Positions 35,523 to 44,522 of a DNA stretch of 64,000 nucleotides are shown piece after piece; positions within the stretch are counted from its first letter, which is position 1, and every line of letters starts with the position of its first letter. The translations under genes and the position numbers were made by a program. The notes below the pieces were generated by a model. The model was given only the letters and a program-made list of their open reading frames with translations, searched no databases and had not been told where the DNA came from. This stretch comes from G963720475 sp963720475 (GTDB lineage Bacteria; Actinomycetota; Thermoleophilia; Solirubrobacterales; Thermoleophilaceae), in contig OY970394.1 in assembly GCA_963720475.1 (NCBI GenBank), forward strand, positions 1,550,001 to 1,614,000, written 5' to 3'.

Positions 35523-37384
35523 TGTACCGCGATACCGAGCGCCAGCAGCAATCGCCGCAGACGGCAATCCGCGTCGCGGTCATCGGCGGGATCGCGCTCG
35601 CGATGTTCGCGGTCATCTTCTTCCGCCTCTGGTACCTCCAGATCCTCTCTGGCGATCGCCACAAGTCCGAGGCGAACGACAACCGGGTGCGCGAGATCAA
35701 GGTGCAGGCGCCGCGCGGTGAGATCCTCGACCGCGAGGGGCGCGTGCTGGTGGACAACCGCCCCGGGCTCGCGCTCAAGATCTCCCCCGACAAGCTGCCC
35801 AAGGACACGGACGACCGCACGCAGCTGTACGAGCGCCTTGCCCATGTGCTCGGTACGCGACCGCGGATCATCGACTCGCGCGTCAAGGCGCAGCTGAAGG
35901 CGCTGCCGTTCTCAGGGGCCACCGTGAAGACCGACGTCGACACGCAGGTCGTGCAGTACGTGCTCGAGAACCAGGAGAAGCTGCCCGGCGTCACGATCGA
36001 GCGCGTCTTCCTGCGCTCGTACCCGCACAAGCAGGTCGGGGCCCACCTCTTCGGCACGGTCGGGGAGGTCACCAAGGAGCAGCTCGACGACAAGCGCTAC
36101 CGCAGCGTGACCCAGGGCGACCGCGTCGGGCAGTCCGGGATCGAGTTCTCCTACGACCGCTTCCTGCGCGGGCGCAATGGCGCCAACCGCCTGCAAGTGG
36201 ACGCGCTCGGCACGCTCGAGGGCGAGCTCGCGCGGCGCGAGCCGGTTCAGGGCCGCGACCTGCGCCTGACCGTGGACCTCGACGTCCAGGAGGCCGGCCA
36301 GAAGGCGCTTGGCGGGACGAAGGGCGCGTTCGTCGTGATGGACATCAAGAGCGGCGAGATCCGCGCGCTTGGCTCCTCGCCCGCGTTCGACCCGAACATC
36401 TTCGCGAAGGGGATCCGCGAGGCCGACTACAAGCGCCTGACCTCGAAGGACAACGGCGAGCCGCTCGCGAACCGCGCGATCCAGGGCCTCTACCCGACCG
36501 GCTCGACCTGGAAGCTCGTCACCGCGGTGGCCGCGCTCCAGGGCGGGATCATCACGCCCAGCACGATCCAGGTCGACGGGGGTTCGATCACCGTCGGCGG
36601 GATCACGTTCAAGAACGCGGGCGACGCCGTCCACGGCGCGATCGCGCTGCCGCGCGCGCTCGAGGTCTCGAGCGACGTCTTCTTCTACAAGCTCGGCCTC
36701 GAGGCGAACGGGCAGGGCGACGGCAAGGTGATCCAGCGCTGGGCGGGCCGGCTCGGCCTCGGCCACAAGACGGGGATCGACCTGCCGGGCGAGTCCGAGG
36801 GCCTCGTCCCGAGCCCGGAGTGGCGCAACGACCTCTTCAAGAAGAAGCTCACCGACCGTCCGTGGTCCGTCGGCGACAACATCAACCTCTCGGTGGGTCA
36901 GGGTGACCTCCAGGCGAACCCGCTGCAGCTCGCGGTCGCGTACGGGGCGGTCGCGAACGGCGGCTTCCTGATCCGTCCGCACCTCGGAAAGCGGCTCGAG
37001 GACGCCGAGGGCCGCGTGCTCCAGGAGTTCGACCAGCCGGCGCGCAAGCGGGTCGACATCAAGCCCGAGCACCGCCAAGCGATCCTCGAGGGCCTGCGGC
37101 TCGCGGCGAGCGGCGAGAACGGGACCTCCACCGACGTGTTCGAGGGCTTCCCCGTGCCGATCGCGGGCAAGACGGGTACCGCCGAGCGCGGTCTCGGACG
37201 CGCCGACCAGTCGTGGTACGTCGCTCTCGCCCCGTACCCGAACCCGCGCTACGTCGTCGCAGTGACCGACGAGGCCGGCGGCTTCGGCGCCGAGTCCGCA
37301 GCTCCCAAGGCCCGCCAGCTGCTCGCCGCGCTCTACGACATCAAGGGCGACTCGGCGCCCGCCGGGAAGAGCAGGACGTTCTAG
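35522..37384 (+). CDS. mrdA: Penicillin-binding protein 2 (elongation transpeptidase)
   Basis: A 620-residue class B PBP. One N-terminal anchor (IGGIALAMFAVIFFRLWYLQ), the dimer/pedestal region with APRGEILDREGRVLVDNRPG, and the transpeptidase domain: Ser328 in TGSTWK (SxxK), VSSDVFFYKLG (SxD) and K550-T-G in AGKTGTAE. It cross-links lateral peptidoglycan together with RodA. Coupled to mreD and to rodA by overlapping stop/start codons, so all five shape genes form one operon. Confidence 0.95.
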   Translation: MYRDTERQQQSPQTAIRVAVIGGIALAMFAVIFFRLWYLQILSGDRHKSEANDNRVREIKVQAPRGEILDREGRVLVDNRPGLALKISPDKLPKDTDDRTQLYERLAHVLGTRPRIIDSRVKAQLKALPFSGATVKTDVDTQVVQYVLENQEKLPGVTIERVFLRSYPHKQVGAHLFGTVGEVTKEQLDDKRYRSVTQGDRVGQSGIEFSYDRFLRGRNGANRLQVDALGTLEGELARREPVQGRDLRLTVDLDVQEAGQKALGGTKGAFVVMDIKSGEIRALGSSPAFDPNIFAKGIREADYKRLTSKDNGEPLANRAIQGLYPTGSTWKLVTAVAALQGGIITPSTIQVDGGSITVGGITFKNAGDAVHGAIALPRALEVSSDVFFYKLGLEANGQGDGKVIQRWAGRLGLGHKTGIDLPGESEGLVPSPEWRNDLFKKKLTDRPWSVGDNINLSVGQGDLQANPLQLAVAYGAVANGGFLIRPHLGKRLEDAEGRVLQEFDQPARKRVDIKPEHRQAILEGLRLAASGENGTSTDVFEGFPVPIAGKTGTAERGLGRADQSWYVALAPYPNPRYVVAVTDEAGGFGAESAAPKARQLLAALYDIKGDSAPAGKSRTF

Positions 37385-38565
37385 TGGCCCAGAGCCCATT
37401 CGGAACCGCGGTCCGCGGCTTCGGCGATCCGCGCCAGCGGATGGTTCGCCTCGACCCGCTGCTGCTCGTGGCGACCATCGGCCTGATCGCGTGCTCGCTC
37501 TACACGCTCGACACAGCGACCCAGGACGACGTGGCCGGAAGCCCGTACTACTTCGTCCTGCGACAGGGGATCTACGCGGTGATCGGCCTCGTGCTGATGC
37601 TCGTCATCGCGCGCTTCGACTACTCACGCCTGCGCGAGCTCAAGCTCGGCCTCTACGGCGTCATGATCGGCACGATCCTGCTGGTGCTGGGGCTCGGCGC
37701 TGCGGTGCGCGGATCGCGCCGCTGGATCGAGCTGCCGTTCTTCCGCTTCCAGCCGTCGGAGCTCGGCAAGGTGCTCCTGATCGTCGCGCTGTCGGCGTTC
37801 CTCATCGATCGCATCCGGCGAAGTTCGGAGCGCGAGCTGACGAGTCGCGTGATGCTGCTGGCGCTGATCCCCGCGATCCTCGTCGTGATCCAGCCGGACC
37901 TCGGCACGTCGATGGTCTACATCGTGATCGCGGTGACGATCCTGTTCATGGCCGGGACCAAATGGACGCACTTCGCCGCCCTCGGCGGCATCGTCGCGCT
38001 ATCGATCACGCTCGTCCTCGTGGCCGCTCCGGCCGCCGGCGTAGAGGTGCTGAAGCCGTACCAGGTGGACCGCCTGACGGCCTTCCTCAACCGCACGGAC
38101 AACCCGCGTGAGCAGGGATATCAGCTCAATCAGTCCATCACCGCGATAGGCTCTGGCGAGAAGACAGGCCGCGGCCCCGAGCAAGCGACCCAGACGAAGC
38201 TCGACTTCCTGCCCGAGCACCACACGGACTTCGTGTTCTCGGTGGTCGGCGAGCAGTTCGGTTTCGTCGGCGCGGCGCTCGTGTTATCGCTCTTCGCGCT
38301 CTTGATCTGGCGCGGCCTGCGCATCATGACCATGTCGAAGAATCTCTACGGAACGTTGATAGCCGCCGGTATCACGGCGATGCTGATGTTCCAGGTCTTC
38401 ATCAACGTAGGCATGACCATCGGGATCATGCCGATCACCGGCATTCCTTTGCCGCTTATGAGCTACGGAGGCTCGTCGGTGATAGTCACACTGATTGCCC
38501 TTGGCCTGCTCCAGTCGATCCACGTGCACGCGCGCGAGGTCGCTGCGACGAAAGGCGCTCTATGA
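37384..38565 (+). CDS. rodA: Rod-shape SEDS glycosyltransferase RodA
   Basis: A 393-residue SEDS protein with about ten membrane helices. Diagnostic motifs: RFQPSELGKVLLIVALSAFL, IQPDLGTSMVYIVIA, DFVFSVVGEQFGFVGA and the terminal GIPLPLMSYGGSSVIVTL. It polymerises glycan strands from lipid II, partnering with the upstream PBP2. The GTG at 37384 shares its G with the preceding TAG (TAGTG). A 71-base gap follows before rng. Confidence 0.95.
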   Translation: MAQSPFGTAVRGFGDPRQRMVRLDPLLLVATIGLIACSLYTLDTATQDDVAGSPYYFVLRQGIYAVIGLVLMLVIARFDYSRLRELKLGLYGVMIGTILLVLGLGAAVRGSRRWIELPFFRFQPSELGKVLLIVALSAFLIDRIRRSSERELTSRVMLLALIPAILVVIQPDLGTSMVYIVIAVTILFMAGTKWTHFAALGGIVALSITLVLVAAPAAGVEVLKPYQVDRLTAFLNRTDNPREQGYQLNQSITAIGSGEKTGRGPEQATQTKLDFLPEHHTDFVFSVVGEQFGFVGAALVLSLFALLIWRGLRIMTMSKNLYGTLIAAGITAMLMFQVFINVGMTIGIMPITGIPLPLMSYGGSSVIVTLIALGLLQSIHVHAREVAATKGAL

Positions 38566-38636
38566 GGGCTCACACACACCTCGGCCCCGAACGCACCCCG
38601 GTAGCGACGGGCCACCACACATGAGAGAAGGACATC

Positions 38637-40577
38637 TTGAAAAAGCAAGTGCTCGTCACGGCCGACCGTGGCGAAACCAGAGTCGCCATCCTCGAGGCGG
38701 AAGGATCACTTCCGGCTGAGGATGGCGAGAAGAAGAAGGGCTCCCGAAAAGGGGGCGGCGCCTCGGACGACGGGCGCGTAGGGGAGATCTACATCGAGCG
38801 GCGCGGATCGCGCTCGATCGTGGGAAACATCTACAAGGGGAAAGTGGACAACGTCCTGCCCGGGCTCGAGGCGGCGTTCGTCGACATCGGGCTCGAGCGC
38901 AACGGCTTCCTCCACGTCGACGACATCGTCCTCCCCGGCGTCGAGGTCCAGCGCCGCGGCCGCGGAGGGGGGAAGGGCAAGCGCATCGGCGAGGTGCTCA
39001 AGCCCGGCCAGGAGGTCGTCGTCCAGGTCGTCAAGGACCCACTCAAGACGAAGGGCGCGCGCCTCTCGATGCAGCTCTCGATCGCCGGGCGCTACCTCGT
39101 CTACGTCCCCGACGGCGAGGGGATCGGCGTCTCCCGGCGGCTCGAGGACAAGCAGCGCGACAAGCTGCGCAAGCAGGCGGGCAAGCTCGAGATCGACAAG
39201 GGCGGCGCGATCATCCGCACAGCCGCCGTCGGCGCCAAGAAGGCGGACTTCGAACGCGAGCTGAAGTACCTCTTCAAGCTCCACGAGGTGCTCCAGGAGC
39301 GGGTCGAGAAGACGACGGCTCCCGAGATGGTCTTCCAGGAGGCCGATCTGCCGGTGCGCGTCGTGCGCGACATCTTCTCCGACCAGTTCCAGCGCGCGGT
39401 GATCGACGACGAGCAGCAGTTCCACCGGCTCGAGTCGTTCCTCACCCGTACCGCGCCCGAGCTCGTCGGGCGCCTAGAGCGCTACGAGGACGAGAAGGTG
39501 CCGCTGTTCGAGCGCTTCGAGGTCGACCGCGCGATCCAGTCCACGCTCGACCGCCGCGTGGACCTTCCCTCGGGCGGCTACCTGATCATCGACTACGCCG
39601 AGGCATTGACGGTGATCGACGTCAACTCCGGGTCGTTCACCGGCCGTGGCCGCGGCGCGCGGCTGGAGGACACGATCACGCGGACGAATCTCGAGGCGGC
39701 CGACGAGGTCGTGCGCCAGCTGCGGTTGCGCGACATCGGCGGGATCATCGTCATCGACTTCATCGACATGGCTCGCGCGCGCAATCGCGAAGCCGTGCTG
39801 AAGACGCTCCGCAACGCGCTCGACGAGGACCGGACGAAGACCTACGTGATGGAGGTCTCGCCGCTCGGCCTCGTCGAGATGACACGCCAGAACGTGACCG
39901 ACGGCGTTCGCGAGATCCTCACCAAGCCGTGCCCGACGTGCGATGGGGAGGGCGTCGTGCTCTCGGAGGAGACGGTTGCGCTCGACGTCGAGCGAAAGCT
40001 GCGCGACCTCGCGGCCGAGCGGCCGAAGCCGGATGCGTTCCTGATCCAGGTCCACCCGCGCGTCTCGTCAGAGTTGCTCGCGGGGCCGGGCGTGTCGGCG
40101 GTTGTCGAGCTCGAGCAAGAGGTCGGCAAGCACTTCCTCTTCGAGGGCTCGGAGGCCCTGCCGATCGACCATTTCGCCGTCGCGATGGACGGCACGCGCG
40201 ACGAGGTCGAGGCGCGTGCGCTGCCGTTCCGCGTCGGCGAGGAGCTGCTCGTCACGATCGAGGAGCCGCACATGTACGACGAGGACGCGGCGGTCGGCAA
40301 GGTGGACGGCTACGTGATCTCGGTCGCCGCCGCCGCGAAGCTGATCGGCGAGCAGCGCCTCGTGAGGATCGAGGAGGTCGGTCGCCAGGCCGCCTCGGCG
40401 ACGATCGTAGGCGCGGGCAACGGCGCGCCGGCCGACAGCGGTGAGTCGTCTGACGACGCTGACGACGCTGACGACGCCGATGACCCCGAGAAGCCGAAGC
40501 GACGCCGTCGCGGGCGGCGGGGCGGACGTGGCCGCGGTGGCGCCGCGAAGCCCGCGGCCGAGGCGCCGAAGGAGTAG
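38637..40577 (+). CDS. rng: Ribonuclease G/E
   Basis: A 646-residue Rne/Rng-type endonuclease. The S1-like N-terminus has IVGNIYKGKVDNVLPGLEAA and FVDIGLERNGFLHVDDI; the catalytic DNase I-like region contains VIDVNSGSFTGRGRG and GGIIVIDFIDMARARNREAV with the metal aspartates; CPTCDGEGVV is the zinc-link. A C-terminal region (about 600-646) is acidic then Arg/Gly-rich, probably RNA-binding. It processes rRNA and mRNA. The start is TTG at 38637 after GAGAAGGA. In other actinobacteria rplU follows directly; here a 13.9-kb insert intervenes. Confidence 0.94.
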   Translation: MKKQVLVTADRGETRVAILEAEGSLPAEDGEKKKGSRKGGGASDDGRVGEIYIERRGSRSIVGNIYKGKVDNVLPGLEAAFVDIGLERNGFLHVDDIVLPGVEVQRRGRGGGKGKRIGEVLKPGQEVVVQVVKDPLKTKGARLSMQLSIAGRYLVYVPDGEGIGVSRRLEDKQRDKLRKQAGKLEIDKGGAIIRTAAVGAKKADFERELKYLFKLHEVLQERVEKTTAPEMVFQEADLPVRVVRDIFSDQFQRAVIDDEQQFHRLESFLTRTAPELVGRLERYEDEKVPLFERFEVDRAIQSTLDRRVDLPSGGYLIIDYAEALTVIDVNSGSFTGRGRGARLEDTITRTNLEAADEVVRQLRLRDIGGIIVIDFIDMARARNREAVLKTLRNALDEDRTKTYVMEVSPLGLVEMTRQNVTDGVREILTKPCPTCDGEGVVLSEETVALDVERKLRDLAAERPKPDAFLIQVHPRVSSELLAGPGVSAVVELEQEVGKHFLFEGSEALPIDHFAVAMDGTRDEVEARALPFRVGEELLVTIEEPHMYDEDAAVGKVDGYVISVAAAAKLIGEQRLVRIEEVGRQAASATIVGAGNGAPADSGESSDDADDADDADDPEKPKRRRRGRRGGRGRGGAAKPAAEAPKE

Positions 40578-40619
40578 CCGGAAAACGAGGCTACGGGATC
40601 CGCCCGCCGACGATCCCCG

Positions 40620-40648
40620 TTGCAAATTGATGCTGGCGATGGTTAGAT
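40620..40648 (+). promoter_or_regulatory. Predicted sigma70-type promoter TTGCAA-N17-TTAGAT
   Basis: A -35-like TTGCAA (40620-40625) and a -10-like TTAGAT (40643-40648) are separated by exactly 17 bases. Transcription would begin near 40655, just before the ATG at 40663 of the RTX protein gene. It would give the inserted cluster expression independent of rng. Confidence 0.5.
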
Positions 40649-40662
40649 CAAAGCGGACTCGG

Positions 40663-43600
40663 ATGTTGCGGCGGGGACATAGCGCCGGGAGCGCCCTGCG
40701 CCGCGCGACGCTGGCGCGCAGGCGTTCGCTCGCGCTCGCGACCGCGCTCGCGGCCCTGACCGTCCTCGCGGGCCTCGCGACAAACGGGAGCGCGCGCCAG
40801 CTGAACGGCTCACGCCTCGACGACCGGCTTGCAGGCACGCGCGCCGGCGACGTCTTCTACGGCGACGCCGGCTCCGACCGCCTGCGCGGGCGCGCGGGCG
40901 ATGATGTCTTCCTCTCAGACCCCAGCCCGATCGCCTACGACCCCGGGCGCGGGATCGGGACGTTCCCCGCGAGCGGCAGGGACACGGTGCACGGCGACGG
41001 CGGCGACGACGTCGCGACGACCGGCGACGGCGACGATCTCTTCAAGGGCGGCCGCGGCGACGACCTCGGGCTCCTCGGCGCGGGCGATGACACCTTCCGG
41101 GGCGGGTCCGGCGAGGACACCGCGCACGGCGGACCGGGAGCGGACATGCTCGACGGCGGACGCGGCGACGACGCGCTGCTCGGTGACGCCGACGACGTCG
41201 TTAGCGGCGGCCCGGGGAGCGACATCACGAGCGTCGGCCTCGGCGGGCGCGCGAGCGGCGGTCCGGGCGACGATCTGCTGACCTACTGCTGGGGCGAGGA
41301 CTGCGTCGGGGAGGCGCCGGAGCAGGCGCGGCTAGAAACCGGCGATGGCGACGACGTCGTCCAGGTGCGCCCGCTCGGGCGCGTTCACGTCAATACCGGC
41401 GGGGGCGACGACCGCGTCGCGCTCGACTTCCAGGACTTCCCGGAGGGTATGAAGGCCTCGCAGCTCGGCCTCACGATCGAGGGCGGCGGCGGCGACGACA
41501 CGCTCGTGCTGCCGGAGTCGGAGCGCGGCGAGGAGGTCCCGGACGATCTCGAGCAGGAGTTCGAGGACGTCAGCTACGCCGATCCGGACGAGGAGGCCAC
41601 AGACTCGGGGGCCCTAGGCGCAGCGGCCGGATCGAATGGGAAGGCAGTCGCCGCGCAGGGACAGCCCGCTGGCGCAGAGCGAAGCGGCCTCTTCTACATC
41701 GACACAGCGCTCGCCCCCGGCAGCCACGGGGAGAAGGTGTGGGCGAACTCGCGCCCGGCAGATATCGCGCTCCTGCCGGTCGGAGCCTCCGGCTCGGATG
41801 GTCCGAAGGCCCTGCGCGCGACGCTCTTCCTCGGGAACGGGAGGATCGTGCGAGCGACGCTCGACCAGCACGAGAATCGCCGCAGTCTCTACAGCGGCAG
41901 CGGCTCGGTGGCGGGCGACGTCTGCGGCCCCGGCGTGGACGGACCGGTCGGAGCGATCGAGCTTGACTTCATCACCAATGCGCTCAAGCTCACCTGTTCC
42001 TCGCGCAGCGGTGCGGCGACCCTTAGCGGGAACTTCGTAGCGAGCAAGCCGAAGATCGCCGACACACACCTCGACGCGGCTCAGACCATCTTCCGCCGCG
42101 ACCTCCAGGGCACCGCGCGCGACCTCACCGGCAAGACGATCACCGTCGATCTGAAGTATCCGGACAACTTCCCCGCGCTGTCCGAGAAGTCGAGCGCGTT
42201 CAGCGCGTTCAAGCCGATCTGGACGCTCGACGGGATCCGCGAGCTCGTTGCGACCATGGGCGAGGACCAGGCCGCACGTGTGGTCAAGGCGAGTGACCTG
42301 CCGGCGCTGCCGATCTCCGACTTCAGCACGCCAGCCGCCAACGGGATGTTCAAGTACACGCCCGTCAAGCGGTTGGGCGACAGGGCGTTCTCCTCGCGCA
42401 ACCAGCTGGTCGATGCGCTCAAGAAGGAGGGGCTCAAGGCCGAAACGGCGGCCGCGGCGGCCAGGGCCCTGTCGGCGGTCGAGGTCTCGCGCTACGGCGT
42501 CACCACACCCAGCCTGCTCGCGGAGCTCGAGGCGGGCAAGAAGGAGATCGGGGAGAGCTTCGCGATCAGAGGGGTGGGCTTGCCGACGACGACCCTCAAG
42601 CGCTGCAACGATGTTCCGTGCGCGGTAGAGACCCCGTTCGTGTCGCCCCGCAGCATCCTTTCCACCGTCGCGACGAAGCTCGATCTCTGGACCCCTGAGC
42701 GTGGCGGGGGCCCGACCCAGCCGTTTGCCCGGATCGGCTCGCTCCCGGCTCGCAACGCCGGCCAGAGCTTGACGTTCAAGGACGTCTCGCTGCCCCCGCA
42801 GGTCCCGTGGCGGCGACCGATCTGGAGCATGGCCGCCTGGCGAACGTACTTCCTCGCGGCGAACACGCCGAACACCGCCTGCAGGCAGGAGTTCCCGTCC
42901 GACCCGAAGACGGCGGGAGAGTGCGAGAAGGCGCTCGACGGCGCCGATCCGTTCTGGGAGTTCCTCCAGGGGCTGTGGGTCAATGTGCACTCGCACGACC
43001 TCGTCCTCGGTGGCGGCAGCCGGGAGGAGACCGTGGTCGCCAGACGCGGGTCCCAGATCGACGCGGGACGGGCGAAGGTGACGAGCGGCGACCCGAAGGC
43101 CCGCTATCGCTTCCTGGAGCTGCCGATGCTCCAATTCACCCCGTTCGGCGCGAACCAGCGCAACGACAAGGGTCAGTACGTCGAAACGGGCTGGCCGTAC
43201 CAGTCCTTCTGCGACCGCGACGGCCTCTGCACGCCGAGCCAGTGGCGGAAGGCAACCGACGACGACGTCAAGCGCGGCTACAACTCGACGGTCCTCAAGC
43301 TGGGCGTGAGGGGTGAGAACACCAGCCGCGCGGAGCTCACGCTCGCCTATCCCGGCCAGAAGCTGGGCGACGATCCGAACCCCTGCGACCGTGCAGCGAC
43401 CGGGTTCGAGCAGGAGGACAGGGGCAAGGTCACGGTCGTGCCGAAGTACATGTGGTACCGGACCGACCGATCGGGGCGACGCTACGTGTGGGAATCGGTC
43501 GGCAGCCCCGCTGCGGGCGTCTTCCGCGACGTCGATTTCTCACCTTGGAATCGTCCGAGTTTCGTCAACTTCTGGAGCAAGGATCACGTGGAGCGGACAG

Positions 43601-44517
43601 AGCGTTCCGCCAAGACGAAGAAGCTCGAGCTCAAGACGATCAGGCTCGACGGTGAACGCGCCTTCGTCTGCGTCACCTTCGGCTTCTCGAGCGCGGTCGT
43701 CGGCCGGCAGCAGGGGACGAGCGATCCCTACACCAATGACCGAAGAAAATGGAAGGCCTTCGGAGGCGTCGAGTACGACGACGCCCGCGACCGGCGCTAC
43801 GGCGGGGTGTCCAAGGGGTCCGAGCGCTGGGGCGTCTTCGTCGGCGCGTGGAAGGGGAGGCTCGAGTGCCCGCCCGAGTACCCGGTCAACCTCTCGGCCT
43901 GGAACCGCCGCTTCCCCGACAGCAAGCACACCCACGTCGATGACTTCGAGGACGCCGCGGGGGTCGCCGAGGGCGTCGTCAAGGCGTTCAGGACGGCGGG
44001 CGAGATCAAGGAGCTGCTCGAGGGCACGAAGAGCCTGATCGGCGACGTCGAGCACCTCGCGCACTCACTAGGGGTGCTCAACACGGTCGGGATCGGGCTT
44101 GGGTTCGCAGTCGAGATCGGCTTCGCGACCTACAAGTGGATCAAGGGACCGCCGCGGGAGAAGACGCAGCCGTACAGCATCGCCCGCCGCGACCGGGCGT
44201 CGGTGGACCAGAACACCAAGAACGCCGACGACCGCAAGGTCTCCGGTTGGTTCAACAACGACGAGACGCAGGAGCTCGAGACGCCACGCCGCGGCGCCTT
44301 TGACAATACGCAAGGTGACACGGTCACCGACAGCGCCCGCTGGGGCGACGCGCGGCTGGGCCTCGGCCACAAGATCGGCCAGCGCGACAAGCCCGGCCAC
44401 CAGGAGGTAGGCCTGTTCTCGCAGAACGACAGCGAGATCTCCGCCTGGATCCAGTGCACGAATCGCGACACCGGCCAGCTCGCGGACCTGATTGGCGAGC
44501 AGAAGCCGAAGGAGTGA
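40663..44517 (+). CDS. Large secreted RTX-repeat protein
   Basis: About 1284 residues. A basic N-terminus and hydrophobic helix (SLALATALAALTVLAGLATN, residues 22-41) suggest Sec export or anchoring. Residues about 50-210 carry calcium-binding repeats such as RGRAGDDVFL, GGRGDDLGLLG, GGSGEDTAHGG and GGRGDDALLG. A second Gly/Asp block ends near residue 300. The remaining ~980 residues match no family I recognise; they contain scattered cysteines (for example SFCDRDGLCTPSQW) and a late hydrophobic stretch (NTVGIGLGFAVEIGFATYKW). I take ATG 40663 for its promoter; 40630 and 40639 are alternatives. The next gene starts five bases after its stop. Confidence 0.75.
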   Translation: MLRRGHSAGSALRRATLARRRSLALATALAALTVLAGLATNGSARQLNGSRLDDRLAGTRAGDVFYGDAGSDRLRGRAGDDVFLSDPSPIAYDPGRGIGTFPASGRDTVHGDGGDDVATTGDGDDLFKGGRGDDLGLLGAGDDTFRGGSGEDTAHGGPGADMLDGGRGDDALLGDADDVVSGGPGSDITSVGLGGRASGGPGDDLLTYCWGEDCVGEAPEQARLETGDGDDVVQVRPLGRVHVNTGGGDDRVALDFQDFPEGMKASQLGLTIEGGGGDDTLVLPESERGEEVPDDLEQEFEDVSYADPDEEATDSGALGAAAGSNGKAVAAQGQPAGAERSGLFYIDTALAPGSHGEKVWANSRPADIALLPVGASGSDGPKALRATLFLGNGRIVRATLDQHENRRSLYSGSGSVAGDVCGPGVDGPVGAIELDFITNALKLTCSSRSGAATLSGNFVASKPKIADTHLDAAQTIFRRDLQGTARDLTGKTITVDLKYPDNFPALSEKSSAFSAFKPIWTLDGIRELVATMGEDQAARVVKASDLPALPISDFSTPAANGMFKYTPVKRLGDRAFSSRNQLVDALKKEGLKAETAAAAARALSAVEVSRYGVTTPSLLAELEAGKKEIGESFAIRGVGLPTTTLKRCNDVPCAVETPFVSPRSILSTVATKLDLWTPERGGGPTQPFARIGSLPARNAGQSLTFKDVSLPPQVPWRRPIWSMAAWRTYFLAANTPNTACRQEFPSDPKTAGECEKALDGADPFWEFLQGLWVNVHSHDLVLGGGSREETVVARRGSQIDAGRAKVTSGDPKARYRFLELPMLQFTPFGANQRNDKGQYVETGWPYQSFCDRDGLCTPSQWRKATDDDVKRGYNSTVLKLGVRGENTSRAELTLAYPGQKLGDDPNPCDRAATGFEQEDRGKVTVVPKYMWYRTDRSGRRYVWESVGSPAAGVFRDVDFSPWNRPSFVNFWSKDHVERTERSAKTKKLELKTIRLDGERAFVCVTFGFSSAVVGRQQGTSDPYTNDRRKWKAFGGVEYDDARDRRYGGVSKGSERWGVFVGAWKGRLECPPEYPVNLSAWNRRFPDSKHTHVDDFEDAAGVAEGVVKAFRTAGEIKELLEGTKSLIGDVEHLAHSLGVLNTVGIGLGFAVEIGFATYKWIKGPPREKTQPYSIARRDRASVDQNTKNADDRKVSGWFNNDETQELETPRRGAFDNTQGDTVTDSARWGDARLGLGHKIGQRDKPGHQEVGLFSQNDSEISAWIQCTNRDTGQLADLIGEQKPKE
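40830..41280 (+). repeat. Tandem RTX (GGxGxD) coding repeats
   Basis: Repeated glycine/aspartate nonapeptide units inside the large secreted protein, seen as recurring GGC-GAC codon blocks. They encode a calcium-binding beta-roll. Confidence 0.75.
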
Positions 44518-44522
44518 GACGA

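Noticed and set aside
40575..40595. GTAGCC/GGCTAC hairpin after rng as a transcription terminator
   Set aside because: The stem is only 6 bp with a 9-base loop and no T-run follows.
40663..41300. RTX repeat region considered as a CRISPR-like or non-coding tandem array
   Set aside because: The repeats vary in length, have no unique spacers and translate to a clear calcium-binding beta-roll.
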